The notes beneath the pieces are model-generated. The model was not told the DNA's origin. It worked only from the letters and a program-made list of their open reading frames with translations, and searched no databases. From the NCBI GenBank assembly GCA_905215405.1, contig CAJMQE010000042.1:1-33579 (forward strand): DNA of 33,579 nt, written 5' to 3'. The translations under genes and the position numbers were made by a program. Source of the DNA: an uncultured bacterium. Its GTDB lineage: Bacteria > Bacillota > Clostridia > Lachnospirales > Lachnospiraceae. How positions within the stretch are numbered: the first letter of the stretch is position 1; every line of letters starts with the position of its first letter. This document shows, one piece after another, positions 24,134 through 30,064 of this stretch.

Positions 24134-24577
24134 ATGAAAATTATTGAAGTTAAAGAAAATAAAAAACAATATCTTGATTTGCTCCTATTAGCAGATGAGC
24201 AGGAAGATATGGTTGACCGTTATCTTGATAACGGCAAGATGTATGTACTTGATGATAATGGGGTCAAGTGTGAGTGTGTCATAACCGATAAAGAAAATGA
24301 CATACTTGAAATCAAGAACATTGCGACAGTTCCAGAATATCAAGGGAAAGGTTATGCAAGAGCCTTAATTGAGTTTATTGTTAATAATTACAGAGAGCAA
24401 TATGCCATTCTGCAAGTGGGAACAGGCGATAGCCCACTGACAATACCATTTTATGAAAAGTGTGGTTTTGTCCGTTCGCATATCATATCAAATTTCTTTA
24501 TAGATAATTATGACCACCCAATCTATGAGAGTGGAATACAGTTGGTAGATATGGTGTATTTGCAAAGACCGTTATAA
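24134..24577 (+). CDS. GNAT-family N-acetyltransferase 1
   Basis: 147 residues from ATG 24134 (GTAGGTG upstream); GTG 24125 is a less likely start. A GNAT fold: ECVITDKENDILEIKNIATV strand pair, then the acetyl-CoA loop VPEYQGKGYARALIEFIV (Q-G-x-G-x-A pattern, near 80), and PFYEKCGFVRSHI. Substrate unknown. Follows yjdF at 67 bases, with a small GGGAC/GTCCC hairpin overlapping the yjdF stop. A detoxifying role toward the riboswitch ligands is possible but only inferred from position. Confidence 0.8.
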   Translation: MKIIEVKENKKQYLDLLLLADEQEDMVDRYLDNGKMYVLDDNGVKCECVITDKENDILEIKNIATVPEYQGKGYARALIEFIVNNYREQYAILQVGTGDSPLTIPFYEKCGFVRSHIISNFFIDNYDHPIYESGIQLVDMVYLQRPL

Positions 24578-24608
24578 TTTAAATTCAAGTTTATGGAGAG
24601 TCACCGTT

Positions 24609-25034
24609 ATGATTAGAGAATTTCAAAGGGATGATATAAATAAAGTTGCAGATATATGGTTGGATACAAATATAAAGGCACATAATTTTATCCCCGCCGA
24701 ATACTGGAAAAGCAATTTCAAATCAGTAAAAGAAGCGTTGTTACTAGCAGAGGTTTATGTGTATGAGTATGATACAGAAATACAGGGTTTTATAGGGTTA
24801 AATGATGAATATGTTGAGGGCATTTTTGTTTCTGGTGAAATGCAATCGCAGGGTATAGGTAAAATTCTGCTGAATTATGCAAAGGATAAAAGGAATAAGT
24901 TGCACTTGAACGTATACCAAAAGAACGCACGGGCAATATCTTTTTATAAGAGAGAAGGATTTGAGATTCAGCATAGTGGCTTAGATGAGGCTACCGGAGA
25001 AAAAGATTATGTAATGACATGGCAACACAAATAG
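24609..25034 (+). CDS. GNAT-family N-acetyltransferase 2
   Basis: 141 residues, starting 32 bases after the previous gene. GNAT motifs: MIREFQRDDINKVADIWLDTN (N-terminal substrate arm), IQGFIGLNDEYVEGIFV, and the acetyl-CoA loop SGEMQSQGIGKILLNYAKDK, then NARAISFYKREGFEI. The layout resembles YjaB/PhnO-like small-molecule or peptide acetyltransferases. Low identity to the preceding acetyltransferase, so not a recent duplicate. Ends the yjdF-GNAT group; a weak terminator lies downstream. Confidence 0.8.
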   Translation: MIREFQRDDINKVADIWLDTNIKAHNFIPAEYWKSNFKSVKEALLLAEVYVYEYDTEIQGFIGLNDEYVEGIFVSGEMQSQGIGKILLNYAKDKRNKLHLNVYQKNARAISFYKREGFEIQHSGLDEATGEKDYVMTWQHK

Positions 25035-25107
25035 AAATTCCAGTTTGGAGAATTAGAATTGAGAAACTCGGTGTTTGTCTTGATGAAAAATAGATAGTTT
25101 ATAGTGG

Positions 25108-25140
25108 AACATCTGTCAGAAGCGGCAGGTGTTTTCTTTT
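25108..25140 (+). terminator. Terminator after the second acetyltransferase
   Basis: ACATCTGTC pairs imperfectly with GGCAGGTGT around AGAAGC and is followed by TTTCTTTT. Confidence 0.6.
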
Positions 25141-25220
25141 GGCTCTTGTTGTTCCTGAAATCATGAGCATACACTTCTAATAAAGGGTGATGGGAATTTT
25201 GTAAACCATAAAAATAAACA

Positions 25221-25249
25221 TTGACAATCATCTATGCATAATGCATAAT
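25221..25249 (+). promoter_or_regulatory. Promoter of the ars operon
   Basis: TTGACA at 25221-25226, 17 bases, CATAAT at 25244-25249. The start would fall near 25256, within the operator. Confidence 0.7.
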
Positions 25250-25254
25250 AGAAA

Positions 25255-25272
25255 CATAGATAATTATCTATG
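25255..25272 (+). promoter_or_regulatory. Palindromic ArsR operator
   Basis: CATAGATAATTATCTATG is a perfect 18-bp palindrome spanning the predicted transcription start, ideal for repression. CATCTATG-like and ATGCAT halves (25229-25245) upstream may form a second, weaker site. AAAGGAGG for arsR follows directly. Confidence 0.7.
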
Positions 25273-25286
25273 TAAAGGAGGACAAT

Positions 25287-25583
25287 ATGAATACAATAGA
25301 TGTAGCACTTATTTGTAAAGCATTGGGAGATAGTAATAGATTGCAGATTATCCAAATGCTCTCCGACGGAGAAAAATGTGGTTGTAAACTATTGGAGGCT
25401 TTTGAGATTACACAGCCTACACTTTCTCATCATATGAAAATCTTAAATGAATGTGGGCTGGTGAATGATTGGAAAGAAGGTAGATGGCATCATTATTCAT
25501 TGAATTGTGAGACCTTGAATGCCTTTAAAACTTTTATTGAAGGATTATCCTGCTGTAAAGAGGAAAGTGGGTGCTGTCAATAA
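25287..25583 (+). CDS. arsR: ArsR-family metalloregulator
   Basis: 98 residues. Winged-helix repressor that leaves DNA when it binds As(III), Sb(III) or related metalloids. Recognition helix region LLEAFEITQPTLSHHMKIL (about 36-54) and wing DWKEGRWHHYSL. The metal site lies at the start of that helix: EKCGC (Cys 31 and 33), a C-x-C pair at the position of the classical ELCVCDL site; a third ligand and the C-terminal cluster CC-ESGCC may add ligands. First gene of the operon, behind its own palindromic operator. Confidence 0.88.
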   Translation: MNTIDVALICKALGDSNRLQIIQMLSDGEKCGCKLLEAFEITQPTLSHHMKILNECGLVNDWKEGRWHHYSLNCETLNAFKTFIEGLSCCKEESGCCQ

Positions 25584-26581
25584 TGATTTGGGAGTTTATT
25601 CAAAATCAGATTTTGGGAATGAAATGGATGAGTACATTAATTGGAAATCTTCTTGAGAAAATTGGCTTGGATACTTCAAGTAGAATGGGTGGAAGTGTAC
25701 AGTTTTTCCTATATGATGTTTTGAAGATAACGATATTGCTTTGTATCCTGATTTTTATGATTTCGTATATTCAAAGCTACTTTCCACCAGAACGAAGTAA
25801 GAAGATTATGGGGCGTTTTCATGGAATCTGGGCAAACTGTATTGCAGCATTACTTGGTACGGTGACACCATTCTGTTCTTGCTCGTCCATTCCACTGTTT
25901 ATTGGATTTACCAGTGCAGGACTTCCATTAGGTGTGACATTTTCCTTTCTGATTTCTTCTCCAATGGTAGATTTAGGAAGTCTGGTTTTGCTGATGAGTA
26001 TCTTTGGATCAAAAGTTGCTATCATATATGTGATTGTAGGGCTTGTTATTGCGGTAATAGGTGGAACAATTATTGAAAAGCTTCATTTGGAGAATGAAGT
26101 GGAAGCGTTTATTCGAAAAGCGAATGCGGTCGATATTGATATGGATGAACCAACGCAAAAAGAAAGACTTTCTTTTGCAAAACAACAGGTTATAGACACC
26201 TTTAAGAAAGTATTTCCATATATTTTGATTGGTGTCGGAATAGGAGCTGTTATTCACAATTGGATTCCAGAGAGCTGGGTAGAAAAGATTCTTGGCAGTG
26301 ATAATCCATTTGGTGTAATTCTGGCAACGTTGGTCGGCATTCCTATGTATGCAGATATTTTTGGTACGATACCAGTAGCAGAAGCATTACTTGCAAAAGG
26401 GGCACAGCTTGGAACAATCTTAAGTTTTATGATGGGTGTGACTACACTTTCGTTACCGTCAATGATTATGCTTAGAAAGGCAGTGAAACCAAAGTTACTA
26501 GGAATTTTTATTGTAATATGTGCAGTTGGAATAATTATTGTTGGATATTTCTTTAATGCAATTCAGTATCTACTGGTTTAG
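25583..26581 (+). CDS. arsP: ArsP-type permease (PF03773)
   Basis: 332 residues from ATG 25583, whose A overlaps the arsR stop codon, so translation is coupled. About eight hydrophobic helices in two halves separated by a charged loop (about 160-205). The hallmark is VTPFCSCSSIPLFIGF near residue 97, with the two conserved Cys of the permease, followed by ISSPMVDLGS. Characterised ArsP proteins export trivalent methylated arsenicals; related members move Cu or Zn. With arsR and arsC beside it, arsenical efflux is the best reading. No ArsB or Acr3 is present in the operon. Confidence 0.85.
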   Translation: MIWEFIQNQILGMKWMSTLIGNLLEKIGLDTSSRMGGSVQFFLYDVLKITILLCILIFMISYIQSYFPPERSKKIMGRFHGIWANCIAALLGTVTPFCSCSSIPLFIGFTSAGLPLGVTFSFLISSPMVDLGSLVLLMSIFGSKVAIIYVIVGLVIAVIGGTIIEKLHLENEVEAFIRKANAVDIDMDEPTQKERLSFAKQQVIDTFKKVFPYILIGVGIGAVIHNWIPESWVEKILGSDNPFGVILATLVGIPMYADIFGTIPVAEALLAKGAQLGTILSFMMGVTTLSLPSMIMLRKAVKPKLLGIFIVICAVGIIIVGYFFNAIQYLLV

Positions 26582-26606
26582 AAAAAGAAAAAAGTAGATT
26601 GAAATT

Positions 26607-26972
26607 ATGAGCTTATTTGGAAAGAAAAAGGACGAAAAGGAAATGGTTAAGGAACAATCAGGTTGTTGCTGTGGTGGAAATTGCAATGAAGAAAGCGTTG
26701 AGGCAGCAAAGGAAACTCTTTCATCAGGAGCAAATGTGAAAGTTCTTGGTGGCGGTTGTGATAAATGCAATGCATTGGAGAAGAATGTGAAGGAAGCGCT
26801 TAGTGAGCTTGGCATGACGGATGAGATTGACCATGTTACAGATTTTGGTCAGATTGCGGCAATGGGAGTTATGAGTACACCTGCTTTGGTTATTGATAAT
26901 AAAGTAGTCTCAATGGGGAAAGTATTAAGTAAGGATGATGTGATAAAAGCATTAAAGAAAGTTAGGGGATAG
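26607..26972 (+). CDS. Small thioredoxin-like redox protein of the ars operon
   Basis: 121 residues. After a charged start comes a cysteine cluster (SGCCCGGNCNEE, about 16-27), then a minimal thioredoxin fold (about 40-120) with active site GGGCDKCNALE (C-x-x-C) and the cis-Pro strand MSTPALVIDNK. Small thioredoxins of this type (redox-active disulfide protein 2 family) often sit next to PF03773 permeases. It may recycle ArsC or hand metalloid to the permease; the N-terminal Cys cluster could bind As(III). Both are inferences. Confidence 0.8.
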   Translation: MSLFGKKKDEKEMVKEQSGCCCGGNCNEESVEAAKETLSSGANVKVLGGGCDKCNALEKNVKEALSELGMTDEIDHVTDFGQIAAMGVMSTPALVIDNKVVSMGKVLSKDDVIKALKKVRG

Positions 26973-26974
26973 GT

Positions 26975-27364
26975 ATGAAGAAAGTAGCGTTCATTTGTGT
27001 CCATAATTCATGCAGAAGTCAGGTTGCAGAAGCATTGGGAAAGCATTTTGCATCCGACGTATTTGAAAGTTATTCTGCTGGAACGGAAACGAAGCCACAA
27101 ATAAATCAGGATGCAGTTCGTATTATGAAAGAAATGTATGGCATTGATATGGAGAAAGAACAGTATTCAAAGCTGATTTCTGATATACCAGAGCCAGATA
27201 TTGCTATTTCTATGGGATGTAATGTTGGATGCCCGTTCATTGGAAGACCATTTGATGATAACTGGGGATTGGATGATCCGACAGGAAAATCAGACGAAGA
27301 TTTCATCAAAGTAATTAATCAGATAGAACTGAAAATAAAGAATATGATAGATAGGATGAAATAG
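26975..27364 (+). CDS. arsC: Arsenate reductase, low-molecular-weight phosphatase (thioredoxin-linked) type
   Basis: 129 residues, three bases after the thioredoxin gene. Reduces As(V) to As(III). The phosphatase-type P-loop CVHNSCR (Cys 8 to Arg 14) binds arsenate. The relay cysteines Cys 82 and Cys 86 lie in MGCNVGCPFIG; in the S. aureus enzyme they are 82 and 89, so the spacing differs here. The WGLDDPTG loop supplies the catalytic Asp. The thioredoxin encoded upstream is the likely reductant. Last gene of the operon; a terminator follows. Confidence 0.9.
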   Translation: MKKVAFICVHNSCRSQVAEALGKHFASDVFESYSAGTETKPQINQDAVRIMKEMYGIDMEKEQYSKLISDIPEPDIAISMGCNVGCPFIGRPFDDNWGLDDPTGKSDEDFIKVINQIELKIKNMIDRMK

Positions 27365-27412
27365 ACAGATTCAAGTTTGTCTGACTCACAACAATTTAAT
27401 ATCAAACTAATA

Positions 27413-27449
27413 CAAGCACTTTAGCCAATATGGTTAAGGTGCTTTTTTT
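27413..27449 (+). terminator. Terminator of the ars operon
   Basis: AAGCAC-TTA-CC pairs with GG-TAA-GTGCTT and is followed by T7. Confidence 0.85.
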
Positions 27450-27544
27450 GCACCTTGAAAGGAGGTGGTTACAGCTAAACACATCGGGGAAAGCCCGATT
27501 TAATCATTACAACAGGCATTGCCTGATCATAATATAGATCAATC

Positions 27545-27731
27545 GTAACTATTCAGTACAGAAATATGCGGTACCGCATATTTCGTAAGAAAACGTATAT
27601 TATGTAGGAGCAAGCGTCCATCAGCAAAGCTGATTCTAATGCGCTTGCGGCTCGCAACTGTGAAGGTACTGAACAGTTACGAGTAACTTTTAACAGCCAG
27701 TTAGGGATTATCCCTGCTGGCTTATTTTTTT
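27545..27731 (+). promoter_or_regulatory. Structured leader with terminator upstream of the Maff2 operon
   Basis: A 15-bp helix, GTAACTATTCAGTAC (27545-27559) with GTACTGAACAGTTAC (27666-27680, one mismatch), closes a domain. Inside are a perfect 24-bp palindrome (27561-27584) and a second arm, GCAAGCG (27610-27616) with CGCTTGC (27642-27648), containing ATCAGC/GCTGAT. Directly after it stands a strong terminator, AGCCAG-AGGGAT with ATCCCT-CTGGCT then T7 (27695-27731). Only 21 bases separate that from the Maff2 start, with no promoter between. So it is either the end of a small RNA or an attenuator for the transfer operon. Upstream, 27450-27544 holds smaller hairpins (CGGG-AAAG-CCCG, TGATC/GATCA) and no gene. 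Confidence 0.6.
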
Positions 27732-27752
27732 ATCGAAAAGGAGATAAACGAC

Positions 27753-28130
27753 ATGAGAAAAGAACAGATTATTACGACAAACAATAATCAGATGGAGGAG
27801 AAAGGCATGAAGAGTAGATTCATTCACTTTAAGAAGAGATTCGTTCCGGCATTATCCGGAGCACTTATGGGAGTAATGCTTATGAGCACTACTTGTTTTG
27901 CAGCAGGTACAGGTACTTCCGCAGTAACACAGCCGCTTGAGAACTTAAAGACACTTATTATTGCAGTCATTGGTGCTGTTGGTGTCATTATTCTTGCAAA
28001 GAATGTCATGGAGTTCGCACAAGCATATCAGCAGCAGGATTCATCTACCATGAACTCCGCTCTGAAAGGAATTGTGGCAGGTGTCATGATGGCTGGTATT
28101 TCAACAGTTCTGACATTCTTAGGCTTCTAA
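27753..28130 (+). CDS. Maff2-family protein (VirB2/TrbC-like pilin candidate)
   Basis: 125 residues from ATG 27753 (AAAGGAG ahead); ATG 27807 after GGAGG is an alternative giving MKSRFIHFKKRF. A signal-like helix (about 30-50, ending CFAAG) is followed by two hydrophobic helices (about 65-85 and 107-125) joined by the polar MEFAQAYQQQDSSTMNSALKG segment. This is the two-helix pattern of VirB2/TrbC pilins, and Maff2 is the usual name in clostridial ICEs. First gene of the second transfer operon, so it is the likely structural subunit of the channel. Confidence 0.8.
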   Translation: MRKEQIITTNNNQMEEKGMKSRFIHFKKRFVPALSGALMGVMLMSTTCFAAGTGTSAVTQPLENLKTLIIAVIGAVGVIILAKNVMEFAQAYQQQDSSTMNSALKGIVAGVMMAGISTVLTFLGF

Positions 28131-28183
28131 GATGGGGATATGCATTTCCCCTTTTAGTAAAAGGAAAGAGGTGAATAACAAGT

Positions 28184-29026
28184 ATGGATATTTTTAAGCT
28201 TGGTGATAAGATCCTTGCACTTCTTGAGGCGGTGTTTGGGTTTTGGAACAATCAGATATCCCTGGTCTTTGCAATGCTTGGACAGTCACCGGTCAGTTTC
28301 AAGGGCGGAGGTCCCTGGGCAGTCATTGAGGGTATTGAGCCGGTCTTTGTAGCGGTCGGCTCATCCCTCGTTGTGCTGTTCTTTGTTATCGGTTTCTGCT
28401 CGGAAAGCATAGATGTAAAAGATGAGATGAGGTTTGAATCGATCCTGCGTATGCTTATCCGACTGGGACTTGCGGAATGGTTTGTAGCAAATAATGTCAC
28501 GATCATGAAAGCGTTTTTTACTTCCATAGGAAATCTGGTTGGACTTATATCTGCCGGGACAACGACGCAGCTTGCCATTGACAGTACACAGGCAGACATC
28601 ATTAAGGGACTTGGATTTGGTGAAAGTCTGGTAATGCTGATACTTACAGCTTTGCTTGCAATCATCATTATTATCTGTGGATTTTTTATCATCTACACAG
28701 TGTATTTCAGGTTCTTAAAGATCCTGATTATTGTGCCGCTTGGTGCGATTGCCTGCTCCACGATGGCAGGAAACAGAATGGTCAGTCATACAATGGCTAC
28801 CTACTGCAAATATTTCCTGTCATGTGTGTTTGAGGCAGTAATGATGGCACTTGCGATTGTGGTATGTAATGCATTTATCAATGCAGGACTTCCCGCATTT
28901 ACAGGAAGTTATGCAGACTGGGCACAGACGCTTATATATTTGTGTGAAATGACATTTACGATAGCAATGACTGTTGGAAGTGTGAAGGGTGCACAGACAC
29001 TTACAAGCAAGGCATTTGGATTATAG
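28184..29026 (+). CDS. VirB6/TrbL-like conjugation membrane protein
   Basis: 280 residues, with GAAAGAGGTG as ribosome-binding site. Six or so hydrophobic helices: about 10-35, 55-75, 87-105, 140-175, 180-200, 220-240 and 255-270. The motif KGGGPWAVIEGIEPVFVAVGSSL and the ending AMTVGSVKGAQTLTSKAFGL are characteristic of this ICE family. VirB6-like proteins form part of the inner-membrane channel. Between the pilin-like gene and the DUF4313-like gene, in conserved order. Confidence 0.85.
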   Translation: MDIFKLGDKILALLEAVFGFWNNQISLVFAMLGQSPVSFKGGGPWAVIEGIEPVFVAVGSSLVVLFFVIGFCSESIDVKDEMRFESILRMLIRLGLAEWFVANNVTIMKAFFTSIGNLVGLISAGTTTQLAIDSTQADIIKGLGFGESLVMLILTALLAIIIIICGFFIIYTVYFRFLKILIIVPLGAIACSTMAGNRMVSHTMATYCKYFLSCVFEAVMMALAIVVCNAFINAGLPAFTGSYADWAQTLIYLCEMTFTIAMTVGSVKGAQTLTSKAFGL

Positions 29027-29038
29027 AAGGAGGCAGAA

Positions 29039-29449
29039 ATGGATAATGAAAAGAAACAGGTTACTTATAATTCAAGCATAACCGGAGAAACGCAGGTGAC
29101 ATTTGATATCCAGCAGTATATGAATAACAGGGCAATGTTTATCGGTCTTATGTGTAATGAAGATGGATATGAGGAGCCTTTTGGGGATGTGACTGTGAAT
29201 TTGTCGGTTGCAGCACCAAATTACTGCGGATATCTGAATGTGAATGACATGCCGGATATTGAAAAGTTTATTACAGACAATGACATTGGAGAGTTTACAG
29301 GATTCACGCAAAGGAGCGGTTTCTGCGAATATCCGCTTTATCTGTTCAATGTAGATAAGCTTAGAGAACTGTGTCCGGATGGAATGGATAAGTATGAGGC
29401 AAATATCGGAATGACAAGAAAGCCAGAGACAAAGGATTTATCAAGATAG
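29039..29449 (+). CDS. DUF4313-like conjugation-module protein
   Basis: 136 residues, 12 bases after the previous gene (AAGGAGG). Soluble, acidic, no membrane helix or signal. Recognisable stretch: AMFIGLMCNEDGYEEPFGDVTVNLSV, then NYCGYLNVNDMPDIEKFI and FCEYPLYLFNVDKLREL. The family is found in this position in clostridial ICEs but has no known function. The name is from recall of such neighbourhoods. Confidence 0.65.
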   Translation: MDNEKKQVTYNSSITGETQVTFDIQQYMNNRAMFIGLMCNEDGYEEPFGDVTVNLSVAAPNYCGYLNVNDMPDIEKFITDNDIGEFTGFTQRSGFCEYPLYLFNVDKLRELCPDGMDKYEANIGMTRKPETKDLSR

Positions 29450-29461
29450 GAGGTAGGGACA

Positions 29462-29974
29462 ATGGTAATCGAAGTAAACAAGGATATTGACCGCTATCAG
29501 GAATCGGTTGCGATGGGACTTACTGCAAGGCAGCTTATATTTTCCATTGCAAGCGTAGTGGTCGGTGGCAGTATTGTCCTTCTTCTTTACAAGTATATCG
29601 GTCTTACGGGTTCTGCTTATGTGGCAATTCCATGTGTGGCACCGATTGCTCTTGGCGGATTTTATTCCTTTAATGGGATGAATTTCTACGAGTATATGGG
29701 AAAGAAACTGCATTTTATGTTTGGCAACAGGGCGCTTACCTATGTATCAACAGAGGGAAAGCCTGCAATAAAGCAGTTAGAAGCAGAGCAGAATGAACAG
29801 GTAAAGAAGAAAGGCAGAAAGGCTGAACCGGAGACTGTAACAGCTGATTCGGCTGTAAAGAAGCAGGAGGAGTTTGAAGCGATGAAGAAAAAGACAAGAA
29901 ATATGCTGCTTGGTCTTGTTGCAGTAATTGTTGCAGCAGTAGCAGGCATTGCAGCATATAAGGCGATGCGTTAG
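29462..29974 (+). CDS. prgI: PrgI-family conjugation membrane protein (VirB3-like)
   Basis: 170 residues. N-terminal motif VNKDIDRYQESVAMGLTARQLIF, then two helices (about 27-45 and 50-68) and a NGMNFYEYMGKKLHF segment: the PrgI pattern. A polar, basic stretch (about 105-140) leads to a C-terminal helix (about 148-167). PrgI/VirB3-like proteins work with the VirB4 ATPase, whose gene follows after a short structured spacer. Confidence 0.85.
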   Translation: MVIEVNKDIDRYQESVAMGLTARQLIFSIASVVVGGSIVLLLYKYIGLTGSAYVAIPCVAPIALGGFYSFNGMNFYEYMGKKLHFMFGNRALTYVSTEGKPAIKQLEAEQNEQVKKKGRKAEPETVTADSAVKKQEEFEAMKKKTRNMLLGLVAVIVAAVAGIAAYKAMR

Positions 29975-29987
29975 ATAAAAAGTATCT

Positions 29988-30036
29988 GACCGAAAGGTCG
30001 GGAACGTAGCCCGCAGGGTGAAGTTCCCGGCGGGCT
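29988..30036 (+). promoter_or_regulatory. Interleaved hairpins between prgI and virB4
   Basis: GACC-GAAA-GGTC (29988-29999) is followed by two 6-bp complementary pairs in crossed order: GGGAAC (30000-30005) with GTTCCC (30023-30028), and GCCCGC (30009-30014) with GCGGGC (30030-30035). They cannot both form as simple hairpins. The second ends before TTTCATT and may be a weak terminator, with the first as its competitor. It may set the ratio of VirB4 to upstream proteins. Confidence 0.5.
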
Positions 30037-30064
30037 TTCATTATAAGAAAGCGAGGTTAGAGAC

